A stretch of 35,813 nt of DNA from an uncultured Bacteroidales bacterium (GTDB lineage: Bacteria > Bacteroidota > Bacteroidia > Bacteroidales > WCHB1-69), in contig CAMJPH010000017.1 in NCBI GenBank assembly GCA_946407715.1, forward strand, positions 1 to 35,813, in the 5' to 3' direction. A program made the translations under genes and the position numbers. The notes beneath the pieces were generated by a model, which saw only the letters and a program-made list of their open reading frames with translations, had not been told where the DNA came from and did not search any database. Shown piece after piece: positions 24,921-32,477 of the stretch. How positions within the stretch are numbered: the first letter of the stretch is position 1; every line of letters starts with the position of its first letter.

Positions 24921-24953
24921 AACAAAGAAGATTCCCTCCCAATGATTTAGAAT

Positions 24954-25415
24954 ATGAACAAAGAAGACCACAATATTTGCCGTGAGGGTGTGATACGCGC
25001 CATTGACGGTGACAGCCTCCAAGTGGAGGTCATTGTAAGTTCTGCGTGTAGTGGATGCCACGCCAAAAGCATCTGCATCCCCTCCGACCGCAGACAGGAA
25101 ATCATTACCGTGAAGAACACCCTTCACGAAAACTATCAAATAGGAGAAACTGTGGAACTGTTGTTAGAGACTTCCGCTGGCAACAAAGCAGTGGTGCTGG
25201 CGTATGTGTTACCGCTCATCGTGCTGCTCCTGTTACTTTTCGGGTGCTACACACTTACTCACAAGGAGTTGCTAAGCGTCGGAGTCAGCGTGTTGGGAGT
25301 CTGCATCTATTATTTGATACTGAAATCGGCTGGGAAAACAGTGGAGCGAGGAATCGAATTCGGGATAAGGAAAAAAACTGTTGCTGACAGCAATCATCCC
25401 TACTCTTTACAATAA
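24954..25415 (+). CDS. RseC/MucC-like inner-membrane protein
   Basis: A 153-residue protein of the SoxR-reducing-system/RseC family. A soluble N-terminal domain carries a Cys cluster (SSACSGCHAKSICIPSDRR, C-x2-C-x5-C), typical of the family's putative Fe-S or redox site. Two membrane helices follow (VVLAYVLPLIVLLLLLFGCYTL; SVGVSVLGVCIYYLILKS), with a short basic tail. In many Bacteroidota such a gene precedes the rnf electron-transport operon. Here no rnf gene follows, and the downstream gene is convergent with a 16-base overlap of coding ends. It starts 33 bases after the TldD-like gene, so the two may share a transcript. A precise role is unknown. Confidence 0.82.
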   Translation: MNKEDHNICREGVIRAIDGDSLQVEVIVSSACSGCHAKSICIPSDRRQEIITVKNTLHENYQIGETVELLLETSAGNKAVVLAYVLPLIVLLLLLFGCYTLTHKELLSVGVSVLGVCIYYLILKSAGKTVERGIEFGIRKKTVADSNHPYSLQ

Positions 25416-26638
25416 AACAGTGTATTTCCTGAAATTTCCCGAAACATCGTGTCAGTAATTCGCCGAATGTCGTCTTCGGTGACTGCAAAATAGCCAATAC
25501 GTTCATCGGCGAAATCCTCAGCACAGCTGTAAAATTCTCCTGTGGCGAGTGTATTAGCCCTGTCTTCCACTTTCAAATTCCTCTCCAGAATTATGGATTC
25601 CGAATTGTTCTTCACTTTCTGTAAATCGTAGGATAACTTTTCGTCAAACTGGAAATCAAGTAGATACTTTGAAAGAGCAGCATTGGCTTTTTCGATGGGA
25701 ACACCATTTGCCGGTCGGCCACACACGAAAAAGAGCCCTGGGTCGGCAGATCCTGACACAGAGGCGGAGATATCTGTGAAGAGGCGATCTTCCAATACGA
25801 ATTTGCGGTAGAGGTAAGAACTTTGGCCTGTGCCAAGAATATCGGAAAGCAAATCGTATGCACAATAGTCGGAATCCGTGCGAGCAGGCATCAACCAGCT
25901 CATGAAAAGCATGTCATCAGGAACAGACTTTTCAACCACACGCAGTCGTTTTTCCTTTGCAGGTTGCTCCTGCGGGTAACGATGGGGATTTCGGTTTCCT
26001 GCCGGAATGTCACCGAACCACTTTTCAGCCATCGCAAACACCTCTTCGGCATGAACATTCCCAGCCACCACAAGGACAGCATTCGCCGGACAATAGAACG
26101 TATCATGGAATTTACGAATAATCCCCATATCAACTTGTTCAATATGAGATAGTTCCTTCCCAATAGGCAGCCATTGATAGGGATGGTTCTGATAGCTCAA
26201 ACCGTAAATCTGCATCATCAAATCGCCGTATGGTTGGTTGAGACTGGTCTCCTTGAACTCTTCCATCACCACCTGCTTTTGCACATCAAGACCCTGCTGG
26301 TTGAAAGAGAGAGCGACCATGCGATCGGATTCAAGCCACAAGGCAGTCTCTATATTGTTGGCAGGCAATACAATATAATAACATGTGAGGTCTTGCGAGG
26401 TGTAGGCATTGTTGATGGCACCGACCTTTTGCAAGGCCAAGTCGAAGTCGGGCGCGTGGTCGGAGCCGCTGAACATGAAATGTTCCATCAGGTGGGCAAG
26501 ACCAGTGCAATTTGGGGCTTCATCGCGCGAGCCTACGCGATAGAGCACACTACAAGCCGCCAATGGCGTGGTTCGATCCTCATGAACCAGCACATGCAGC
26601 CTGTTTGGGAGTATTTTTCGTGAAAAGGAAATCGCCAT
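25400..26638 (-). CDS. M16-family zinc metallopeptidase
   Basis: A 412-residue peptidase of the pitrilysin/insulinase (M16) family. I choose ATG 26638 (MAISFSRKILPNRLHVLVHED), 22 bases after a TACTTTTG box. An upstream ATG at 26647 would leave almost no leader. The inverted zinc motif is H49-L-M-E52-H53 in GLAHLMEHFMFSG, with a likely third ligand Glu near 126 (KQVVMEEFKE). The C-terminal domain (AYDLLSDILGTGQSSYLYRKFVLEDRL) matches peptidase_M16_C. The length fits the one-repeat bacterial type that works as a dimer. No partner gene lies beside it. There is no signal peptide, so it is probably cytoplasmic. Confidence 0.93.
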   Translation of the reverse strand: MAISFSRKILPNRLHVLVHEDRTTPLAACSVLYRVGSRDEAPNCTGLAHLMEHFMFSGSDHAPDFDLALQKVGAINNAYTSQDLTCYYIVLPANNIETALWLESDRMVALSFNQQGLDVQKQVVMEEFKETSLNQPYGDLMMQIYGLSYQNHPYQWLPIGKELSHIEQVDMGIIRKFHDTFYCPANAVLVVAGNVHAEEVFAMAEKWFGDIPAGNRNPHRYPQEQPAKEKRLRVVEKSVPDDMLFMSWLMPARTDSDYCAYDLLSDILGTGQSSYLYRKFVLEDRLFTDISASVSGSADPGLFFVCGRPANGVPIEKANAALSKYLLDFQFDEKLSYDLQKVKNNSESIILERNLKVEDRANTLATGEFYSCAEDFADERIGYFAVTEDDIRRITDTMFREISGNTLFYCKE

Positions 26639-26660
26639 ATCTAACATCAATTTTCGGCGG

Positions 26661-26668
26661 CAAAAGTA
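26661..26668 (-). promoter_or_regulatory. -7 promoter box of the M16 gene
   Basis: On the - strand TACTTTTG follows CG and precedes CCGCC, the same context as serS. It lies 22 bases from the ATG and is divergent from the tRNA-Asn promoter 210 bases away. Confidence 0.6.
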
Positions 26669-26878
26669 CGTTTTTTTCGGCCATGGGCTATCAGCAATCA
26701 GCTCTTTGCGCTTGACTTTTGGCAAGAAAACCTCGTTTTCTTTCTATAATGTCATGCTTTATGTTTTACAAAGTGTGGGGTTGATGTGAAGAAGCAAACA
26801 CTAATTTACTCGTACATAGGTATTTAAAATAAAATTTGAAAAAAATTCCAGAAAGGGTGTACCATATCAAAAAAAGTG

Positions 26879-26886
26879 TATTTTTG
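26879..26886 (+). promoter_or_regulatory. -7 promoter box of tRNA-Asn
   Basis: TATTTTTG in the context AAAAAAGTG before and CGCC after, 19 bases before the mature tRNA 5' end. Confidence 0.65.
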
Positions 26887-26905
26887 CGCCGTCAAAAAAG
26901 GGAAC

Positions 26906-26979
26906 GCTTCCTTAGCTCAGTTGGTTAGAGCATCTGACTGTTAATCAGAGGGTCCAAGGTTCAAGTCCTTGAGGGAGCG
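26906..26979 (+). tRNA. tRNA-Asn (anticodon GTT)
   Basis: A 74-base cloverleaf. Acceptor GCTTCCT/AGGGAGC (one T-G pair) with discriminator G; D stem GCTC/GAGC; anticodon stem TCTGA/TCAGA around loop CTGTTAA, giving GTT; T stem CAAGG/CCTTG around TTCAAGT. CCA is not encoded. It has its own promoter and a downstream terminator. Confidence 0.97.
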
Positions 26980-26986
26980 CAAAACG

Positions 26987-27021
26987 AAAGCACCGAACTC
27001 GCTGGATTTCGGTGCTTTTTT
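26987..27021 (+). terminator. Rho-independent terminator of tRNA-Asn
   Basis: Stem AAAGCACCGAA (26987-26997) and TTCGGTGCTTT (27008-27018), eleven pairs, a ten-base loop and a T-run, directly after the tRNA. Confidence 0.9.
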
Positions 27022-27154
27022 ATATCTCTGCCCTTTCGTTTCGACATTGCCGATTTCAACAGGCCTCGTGACGAAAATCACAAATAGTTCGCAAATGTTG
27101 ATTCCAACAAGAAATTCATAGAAAATTTAAAAGCATCGAAAACTGTTCTTTTTG

Positions 27155-28144
27155 TCACTTCACAAACGAGCAGACAATGAAAATAATGCTGGCAAACTGC
27201 AGGATGTTTCGAGCGAGAAACCAGCGTATGGCAAACCATTCCAAATGCTGTTCGCAAATGAGGTTCCAATGCTCAATAGGCCCGTACCACCACTTGCGGA
27301 CAAATTCTCGCTCGGGATGGTAACAAAACTGCCAAAGCAAATAAAACAAGGCGACTGAAAGTGGCAAGATAAGAAAAATGAAGGCGAAAATCGGTTGCAA
27401 ATAACCGAGGATGAGCGAGACGAGAAGAATCACATACGGTGTGAAATTGAAAATGGCGGAAGCGGCAAGTTGCAGCGGACGTGTCTTCAACACCTCTGAC
27501 AATGTTTTTTTCCCCACTTTGCGGTCGGCATTGGCATCCATGATGGAATGGGTGTAGAGGATATTAATCACCCATAGACCTACAGCGAATGAGGCAACAT
27601 AAAGACCCGTGTTGAGCGTGCCACATGCCGAATAATGCACACCTGCCATCAGCATCGGCCCGAAAATAAGTCCTGTGACCAGTTCCCCGAGACCATGATA
27701 ACAAAACCGGATGGGTTTCCCTGAATAGAAAAAGCCAAGAAATCCTGCGGCAAGCGCAATATATAACGGTATCAGTCCACGAGTTACAAACACAATACAA
27801 CCCAACAACAGTGCGGCAAGTCCGAACAAAGAAGCCACAAAAAAAAGTTTCCTTGGAGTCACTTCTCCTGAAGTAAGGTAGGGACTTTTTGCAATACGGG
27901 CGCGCTGTCCCTCCGCCACGGTTTGTTCACGGACATCCTCGCTATGGAACTGGTAGTCAAAATAATCGTCGAAAAGATTGACGGAAAGGTGTGCCAACAT
28001 TACCCCAAACACTGCCACAAGGCTCAATCCGACAGAAAATTGGTCGCTGCCAACCGCCATGAACACCGCCACCAACGCCGGCAACACGCTCTGCGGCAAT
28101 GCATACGCCCTCGCATTTTGAATCCAATATATCAGTTTCTTCAT
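27155..28144 (-). CDS. UbiA-family prenyltransferase (MenA-like)
   Basis: A 329-residue integral membrane prenyltransferase with about eight or nine hydrophobic helices. Aspartate-rich motif 1 is NLFDDYFDYQ (N-x3-D-x3-D, about residues 57-66). Motif 2 is DANADRKVGKKTL (D-x3-D, about 203-215). These bind the prenyl diphosphate through Mg2+. By family, the likely reaction is prenylation of 1,4-dihydroxy-2-naphthoate in menaquinone synthesis, the main quinone of Bacteroidota. The motif-1 spacing and length suit MenA, but other UbiA activities cannot be excluded. No men genes are adjacent. It lies downstream of tRNA-Glu and its terminator, and I see no clear promoter box, so it may depend on read-through. 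Confidence 0.85.
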   Translation of the reverse strand: MKKLIYWIQNARAYALPQSVLPALVAVFMAVGSDQFSVGLSLVAVFGVMLAHLSVNLFDDYFDYQFHSEDVREQTVAEGQRARIAKSPYLTSGEVTPRKLFFVASLFGLAALLLGCIVFVTRGLIPLYIALAAGFLGFFYSGKPIRFCYHGLGELVTGLIFGPMLMAGVHYSACGTLNTGLYVASFAVGLWVINILYTHSIMDANADRKVGKKTLSEVLKTRPLQLAASAIFNFTPYVILLVSLILGYLQPIFAFIFLILPLSVALFYLLWQFCYHPEREFVRKWWYGPIEHWNLICEQHLEWFAIRWFLARNILQFASIIFIVCSFVK

Positions 28145-28185
28145 CTTCTTTTTTTTCTTTCAGCGTGTCATTAACTTTTTAAAGC

Positions 28186-28220
28186 AAAAAAAACAGCCAC
28201 CTTTCTCTCGAACAGGTGGC
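28186..28220 (-). terminator. Rho-independent terminator of tRNA-Glu
   Basis: On the - strand a GCCACCT stem pairs with AGGTGGC across an eleven-base loop and is followed by TG and eight Ts. It sits between tRNA-Glu and the prenyltransferase gene. Confidence 0.85.
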
Positions 28221-28226
28221 CTTTTG

Positions 28227-28298
28227 TACTGCGTACGAGAATCGAACTCGTATTGCAAGATTGAGAATCTTGATTCCTAACCGTTAGAAGAACGCAGC
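28227..28298 (-). tRNA. tRNA-Glu (anticodon CTC)
   Basis: A 72-base cloverleaf on the - strand. Acceptor GCTGCGT/ACGCAGT with a terminal G-T pair and discriminator A; three-pair D stem TTC/GAA around TAACGGTTAG; anticodon stem CAAGA/TCTTG with loop TTCTCAA, giving CTC; T stem ACGAG/CTCGT around TTCGATT. CCA is not encoded. Confidence 0.93.
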
Positions 28299-28313
28299 AG
28301 TTGAAATCGGCGG

Positions 28314-28321
28314 CAAAAATA
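28314..28321 (-). promoter_or_regulatory. -7 promoter box of tRNA-Glu
   Basis: TATTTTTG on the - strand followed by CCGCC, 15 bases before the tRNA 5' end. It is divergent from the rpe promoter about 70 bases away. Confidence 0.65.
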
Positions 28322-28390
28322 CACTTTTTTTTGATATGACGGTGGAAAAATCGGAAAAAATTGCTTGTACTTGCATATTTGTAATTTGTG

Positions 28391-28398
28391 TACCTTTG
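28391..28398 (+). promoter_or_regulatory. -7 promoter box of rpe
   Basis: TACCTTTG followed by CGCCC, ending 18 bases before the ATG at 28417. It rules out the longer open frame from 28336 as the gene start. Confidence 0.6.
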
Positions 28399-28416
28399 CG
28401 CCCTCAAAAAAAAGGT

Positions 28417-29076
28417 ATGATGACTGTTAAACCGATTATCGCTCCTTCGTTGTTATCAGCGGATTTCAACCGATTGGGTGAAGAAATTGCAATGTTAAAC
28501 CGTTCGGAAGCGGATTGGATTCATTTAGATGTGATGGATGGTGTGTTTGTGCCGAACATCTCTTTCGGAATGCCTGTAATCAAGGCGGTTAGAAAGTTGT
28601 CCGAAAAGCCGTTGGATACCCATCTTATGATTGTGCATCCTGAACGCTACATCCACACTTTCAAGGAGATAGGTTGCGATATGCTGACTGTCCACTGGGA
28701 AGCCTGCACACATTTGCACCGCACAATATACCAAATCAAAGAGGAAGATATGCTGGCAGGCGTAGCGCTCAATCCGCACACGCCGGTTGCTGGATTGGAA
28801 GACATTATCCAAGATGTTGATTTAGTGCTGATTATGTCGGTAAATCCGGGCTTCGGCGGACAAAAATTCATTACCCGTGCATTGCACCGCATTGCCGAAC
28901 TCCGTGCGATGATCAAACGCAATCATTCCAATGCACTCATCGAAGTCGATGGCGGCGTGAATGCGGACAATATTGCAGAAATCATCAAGGCAGGAGCCGA
29001 TGCAGTTGTGGCAGGAAATGCCGTTTTCAAAGCAGAAAATCCCGAAAATATGATTCATCAATTAAAACACTTATAA
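28417..29076 (+). CDS. rpe: ribulose-phosphate 3-epimerase
   Basis: Interconverts ribulose-5-phosphate and xylulose-5-phosphate in the pentose phosphate pathway. The start is ATG 28417 (MMTVKPIIAPSLLSADF, or the second Met at 28420), giving 219 residues, normal for this TIM-barrel enzyme. Motifs: PSLLSADFNRLGEEI, the metal/catalytic HLDVMDGVFVPNISFG, DTHLMIVHPERYI, VHWEACTH, VLIMSVNPGFGGQKFI (phosphate loop), IEVDGGVNADNIAEI (catalytic Asp) and GADAVVAGNAVF. All are intact. The SHOCT-domain gene begins two bases after the stop. Confidence 0.95.
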   Translation: MMTVKPIIAPSLLSADFNRLGEEIAMLNRSEADWIHLDVMDGVFVPNISFGMPVIKAVRKLSEKPLDTHLMIVHPERYIHTFKEIGCDMLTVHWEACTHLHRTIYQIKEEDMLAGVALNPHTPVAGLEDIIQDVDLVLIMSVNPGFGGQKFITRALHRIAELRAMIKRNHSNALIEVDGGVNADNIAEIIKAGADAVVAGNAVFKAENPENMIHQLKHL

Positions 29077-29078
29077 CA

Positions 29079-29702
29079 ATGAAAAAGCTTTTTATTCTTC
29101 TTTTTGTAGGATTGTGTTTAGTTTCTAATGCACAAACCGTTACCTACCAAGATATTTTGGAACAAAAGTCGGCCAAAGAGTTGACCGGCAAAAAAGGTGG
29201 TGATGACATCACGGCTTATGTAGCATCCGACGGGATTACGTATAAGATTGGCTCCACCATTACTTACGGTTATCCGACAAATGGCAAGTATTATGTCTAT
29301 TTTATGGATGTTACCGGCAGTTGGCTAAACCTTGTTGCAGATGAAAGTAACTCAACAGCCTCTGACCGTGCTGTAAGTCAAGAGCGTGCGGAACGTGTCG
29401 AAAACCGTGCCGGCGGTGTGGCCACCATTAAGAGAATCCAATGCGTGCCGATAGATGGCTTCAACAAAATGACTTCTGGCTGCAAAATCTATCTCGTGCT
29501 GAACCGCGGCGGTCTGGCCTGCACCAACTTTGAAGAAGCAATTGCCACCAAGGAGGTGGTTGTAAAAGCCAACCTGGAAGACATGGCCTCCGATGCCGCC
29601 ATACAGGAATTGAAGAAGTGGAAGGAAAAACTGGATCTCCAGATCATCACCCAAGAGGAATATGATGCCAAAAAGGCGGAATTGATGAAAAGAATCAAGT
29701 AA
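29079..29702 (+). CDS. exported protein with C-terminal SHOCT domain
   Basis: A 207-residue protein with signal peptide MKKLFILLFVGLCLVSNAQ. The middle part (TYQDILEQKSAKELTGKKGG, ITYKIGSTITYGYPTNGKYYVY, VPIDGFNKMTSGCKIYLVLNRGG) has no family I can name with confidence. The last ~30 residues (ELKKWKEKLDLQIITQEEYDAKKAELMKRI) form a SHOCT motif, a short helical pair common at the C-terminus of bacterial secreted or membrane proteins and thought to mediate oligomerisation. It lies 2 bases after rpe and 12 before the transporter, so the three genes are probably one operon. Function unknown. Confidence 0.75.
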   Translation: MKKLFILLFVGLCLVSNAQTVTYQDILEQKSAKELTGKKGGDDITAYVASDGITYKIGSTITYGYPTNGKYYVYFMDVTGSWLNLVADESNSTASDRAVSQERAERVENRAGGVATIKRIQCVPIDGFNKMTSGCKIYLVLNRGGLACTNFEEAIATKEVVVKANLEDMASDAAIQELKKWKEKLDLQIITQEEYDAKKAELMKRIK

Positions 29703-29714
29703 ATCCAAGCATTT

Positions 29715-30962
29715 ATGGAAGAAAAGAAGAAAAGTACCGCCTATAGCATGTTCGTGATCGGATCGCTGTTCTTCGTATTCGGTTTCGTGACATGGCTGAA
29801 CAACATCCTCATTCCTTACATGCGCACCTCTTGCGAGCTCACCACGCAGGTACAGGGCTATTTGGTGACGTTCGCCTTCTACATCGCCTATTTTGTGATG
29901 TCGATTCCGTCTTCTTTCGTGTTAAAGAAAACGGGCTATAGCAACGGTATGGCATTGGGGTTGGTTGTCATGGCCATCGGCTGCATGATGTTCATCCCGG
30001 GCGCGAAAATGCGCAGCTATCCGATGTTCCTACTTGGACTTTTCCTACAGGGCAGTGGACTTTCTCTTTTGCAAACCGCCAGCAACCCCTTCGTCACGGT
30101 CATCGGCCCGATTGAATCGGCGGCGCGGCGCATGAGCATCATGGGCATCTGCAACAAAGTGGCCGGCATGATCGGCATTCTCGTGCTTTACAACGCCCTG
30201 TTCAGCGGCAAGGAGCACCTTTTCGAAAGCATCAAGGAGATGGCTCCCGGTCCGGAGAAAGAAGCTATGCTGCAACAACTCTCCAACGGCGTCATCATCC
30301 CCTACCTCATCATGACCGCCGTGCTCATTGCATTGGTGCTTTTCATCAAGACGGCGCATCTGCCGGAAATCGTTGAGGAAGAGAAAATTGTGGACGGCAA
30401 GAAGACCAGCATCTTCAGCTTCCCGTATTTGTGGCTCGGTGTTTTCGCCATCTTCTTCTATGTGGGTGCGGAAGTTATCGCCATCGACACGCTGATTCCT
30501 TACGGCGACTTTTACGGCATACCTACCGCAGTTTCCCATTATTTCGGTGTTTACGCTTTAATCGCCCTGTTGGTGGGTTATATTTGCGGCATCCTCTTTG
30601 TGCCGAAGGTAATTTCACAACGGCAAGCTTTGATCATCCAGTTGCTGCTCTCCGTCGCGTTGGTTATCGTGGCATTGTGCACAACGGGCATTGTCTCCAT
30701 CATTGCCATTATCTGCCTGAGCTTCGCGCACGCCATCATGTGGCCAGCCATCTGGCCGCTGGCCATCCATGATTTGGGCGACCACACCGAGTTCGCCTCC
30801 GCACTGATGGTGATGGCCATCGTGGGCGGTGCCGTGATGCCGCTGATCTACGGCCGAATCGCCGATGCCGTGAACCCTCACTCCGCCTACGCGCTGCTGT
30901 TCGTCAGCTATGCGTACATTTTGTTTTTCGCGACAGTGGGGTATAAGATCGAGAAGAGATAA
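29715..30962 (+). CDS. MFS sugar transporter (FucP/GluP type)
   Basis: A 415-residue inner-membrane transporter with about 12 helices. The sequence matches the FHS/glucose-galactose family: FVIGSLFFVFGFVTWLNNILIPYM in helix 1; YFVMSIPSSFVLKKTGYSNGM; FLQGSGLSLLQTASNPFVTVIGP with the conserved Asn in helix 4; SIMGICNKVAGMIG; and AIMWPAIWPLAIHDLGDHTEFASAL in the second half. FucP-like proteins import sugars with protons. The actual sugar (glucose, galactose or fucose) cannot be fixed. The gene ends the rpe-led unit, with a strong terminator 25 bases after the stop. Association with rpe fits pentose/hexose use. Confidence 0.9.
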   Translation: MEEKKKSTAYSMFVIGSLFFVFGFVTWLNNILIPYMRTSCELTTQVQGYLVTFAFYIAYFVMSIPSSFVLKKTGYSNGMALGLVVMAIGCMMFIPGAKMRSYPMFLLGLFLQGSGLSLLQTASNPFVTVIGPIESAARRMSIMGICNKVAGMIGILVLYNALFSGKEHLFESIKEMAPGPEKEAMLQQLSNGVIIPYLIMTAVLIALVLFIKTAHLPEIVEEEKIVDGKKTSIFSFPYLWLGVFAIFFYVGAEVIAIDTLIPYGDFYGIPTAVSHYFGVYALIALLVGYICGILFVPKVISQRQALIIQLLLSVALVIVALCTTGIVSIIAIICLSFAHAIMWPAIWPLAIHDLGDHTEFASALMVMAIVGGAVMPLIYGRIADAVNPHSAYALLFVSYAYILFFATVGYKIEKR

Positions 30963-30986
30963 GGTGGAGAAAGAAACAAGAGAAAT

Positions 30987-31016
30987 AAAAGGCACGACCA
31001 TAGGGTTGCGCCTTTT
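30987..31016 (+). terminator. terminator of the rpe-transporter unit
   Basis: AAAAGGC pairs with GCCTTTT, then after one A-C mismatch CGACC pairs with GGTTG, closing a four-base loop. The T-run is embedded in the 3' arm. It lies 24 bases after the transporter stop. Confidence 0.7.
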
Positions 31017-31048
31017 GTTCTATGTAGAATTTTTTAAGATGAGAATCA

Positions 31049-31080
31049 TTTGCTTGGAGAGTGAAAAAGTTGTATTTTTG
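31049..31080 (+). promoter_or_regulatory. promoter of the PIN toxin-antitoxin pair
   Basis: TTTG (31049-31052), a 20-base spacer and TATTTTTG (31073-31080): the best full match to the Bacteroidota two-part promoter in this window. It ends 23 bases before the antitoxin ATG. Confidence 0.75.
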
Positions 31081-31103
31081 CGGTCGTAAAAAGTAAGAAT
31101 ATT

Positions 31104-31325
31104 ATGGAGACGATAACATTTAGTCCTGCACAAGTACATGTATTCAATCTTGTGTCTCATATAAAAACGGCTTTAGGTTTGGAACGATTGCGCGAACAGT
31201 TGACGGCATTTTACGCCCAGCAGGTGGACGATGAGTTGGATGCCCTTTGGGAGAGTGGCCAGTTTGACGATAAGCGACTTCAAGAACTGCGAGGTTCTCA
31301 TTTCCGCACACCCTATAAGAAATAG
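31104..31325 (+). CDS. putative antitoxin of a PIN-type toxin-antitoxin pair
   Basis: A 73-residue protein (METITFSPAQVHVFNLVSHI at the start). It has the pattern seen in small Bacteroidales proteins that precede PIN toxins: a TPxQVH-like N-terminus, then ALGLERLREQLTAFYAQQVDDELDALWESGQFDDKRLQELRG, which is an amphipathic helix with a WxxGxxDxxRLxEL tail. No classical DNA-binding fold was recognised by eye. It is 6 bases upstream of the PIN gene, with a full promoter in front. Antitoxin function is inferred from position, size and resemblance. Confidence 0.75.
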   Translation: METITFSPAQVHVFNLVSHIKTALGLERLREQLTAFYAQQVDDELDALWESGQFDDKRLQELRGSHFRTPYKK

Positions 31326-31331
31326 CCGATA

Positions 31332-31745
31332 ATGCGTCCAGTAGTGATAGATACTAATTGCCTATTGCAGATTATATCGCGAAAGAGTCCTTATCGCCCG
31401 ATATGGGACGCTTTCCTCTCAGGTCGTTATCAACTCTGTGTATCAAACGAGATATTGGATGAATATCAGGAAGTTATGGAGCAGAAAATAACCCCAACAG
31501 TAGCAGAAAATGTGGTGGTGTTGATTTTGAATAAAAAGAATACATTATTTGTAGATCCACATTTTCGTATGGGACTGATAACAGCTGATCCCGATGACAA
31601 TAAGTTTGTGGATTGTGCTTTTGCTGCAGGTGCTGATTATTTGGTTTTTGAGGACAGCCATTTCGAAGTATTACGTACAACCCCTTTTCCGCAACTGAAT
31701 CTCGTCACACTTGACGAGTTCATGCGTACTAGACTTATCCGATAG
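31332..31745 (+). CDS. PIN-domain ribonuclease toxin
   Basis: A 137-residue protein of the putative toxin-antitoxin PIN family. The acidic metal-binding residues typical of PIN RNases are visible: Asp7 in VVIDTNCLL, Glu40 in SNEILDEY, Asp86/Asp89 and Asp94 in ITADPDDNKFVDCA, and Asp102/Asp108 in ADYLVFEDSHF. The HFEVLRTTPFP tail is typical of the family. PIN toxins cleave RNA, often tRNA or mRNA, until their antitoxin inhibits them. The target cannot be predicted here. It lies 6 bases after the antitoxin gene, and trmO starts 35 bases downstream, probably on the same transcript. Confidence 0.87.
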   Translation: MRPVVIDTNCLLQIISRKSPYRPIWDAFLSGRYQLCVSNEILDEYQEVMEQKITPTVAENVVVLILNKKNTLFVDPHFRMGLITADPDDNKFVDCAFAAGADYLVFEDSHFEVLRTTPFPQLNLVTLDEFMRTRLIR

Positions 31746-31780
31746 TCTTTTTCTTCATCATAACAGATTTAGAGCGTATA

Positions 31781-32470
31781 GTGGACAACCAAATTGTTGA
31801 AACCAAGGTCATTGCCCGTATTCGCAGCGAGTTCCCGACGAAGTTCGGGATTCCGAGGCAGAGCGGGTTGGTGCCGTCATTGCGGGCGCGCATCGTGTTC
31901 GAGCCCGAGTACCGAAACGCGGAAGCATTGCGCGGCATCGAGGAGTTTTCCCATCTGTGGCTGATCTGGGGATTCTCAGAGGTACAGCAGGAGGGATGGT
32001 CGCCGACGGTACGTCCTCCGCGGCTCGGCGGCAACCGTCGCATGGGCGTCTTCGCCACGCGCTCGCCCTTCCGTCCCAACCCCATCGGACTCTCCTGCGT
32101 GGAACTCATCGAGGCCGACCTTAACCCAAAGAACCCTACCCTACTTGTAGGCGGCGCCGACCTCATGGACGGGACTCCCATCTACGACATCAAACCTTAC
32201 CTGCTCACCACCGACTGCCACCCGGAAGCCACCAAAGGGTTCACGCAAGAGCACGAGGACTACCAACTCGACGTGAAAGTTCCCGACGTGATCGCCAAAA
32301 AACTGAAACCAGAGAAATTGGAAAAGCTGCGTGAAGTATTGGCCCAAGATCCACGCCCTGCCTACCACCACGACGAAGACAGGATTTATGGTTTTCCGTT
32401 TGACGGGTATGAGGTGAAGTTTCAAGTGGTGGATAAGACGGCCGTGGTGCGCGAGATTCGCCGCAGGTGA
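31781..32470 (+). CDS. trmO: tRNA (N6-threonylcarbamoyl-A37) N6-methyltransferase TrmO
   Basis: A 229-residue SAM-dependent enzyme that methylates t6A37 of threonine tRNAs. It starts at GTG 31781 (read MDNQIVETKVIARIRSEFP). Family signatures are FPTKFGIPRQSGLVPSLRARIVFEPEYRN, GIEEFSHLWLIWGF, VRPPRLGGNRRMGVFATRSPFRPNPIGLS, GADLMDGTPIYDIKPYL and a C-terminal PAYHHDEDRIYGFPFDGYEVKFQV. It is the full YaeB/TrmO length. It converges with the 191-residue gene (7-base gap between the ends). Confidence 0.92.
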   Translation: MDNQIVETKVIARIRSEFPTKFGIPRQSGLVPSLRARIVFEPEYRNAEALRGIEEFSHLWLIWGFSEVQQEGWSPTVRPPRLGGNRRMGVFATRSPFRPNPIGLSCVELIEADLNPKNPTLLVGGADLMDGTPIYDIKPYLLTTDCHPEATKGFTQEHEDYQLDVKVPDVIAKKLKPEKLEKLREVLAQDPRPAYHHDEDRIYGFPFDGYEVKFQVVDKTAVVREIRRR

Positions 32471-32477
32471 GAGCAGT

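Noticed and set aside
26726..26878. Small gene between the M16 gene and tRNA-Asn
   Set aside because: No open frame with plausible start and composition. Only the two divergent promoters are supported.
28336..28416. Upstream extension of rpe
   Set aside because: It covers the promoter box. The ATG at 28417 gives the normal Rpe N-terminus.
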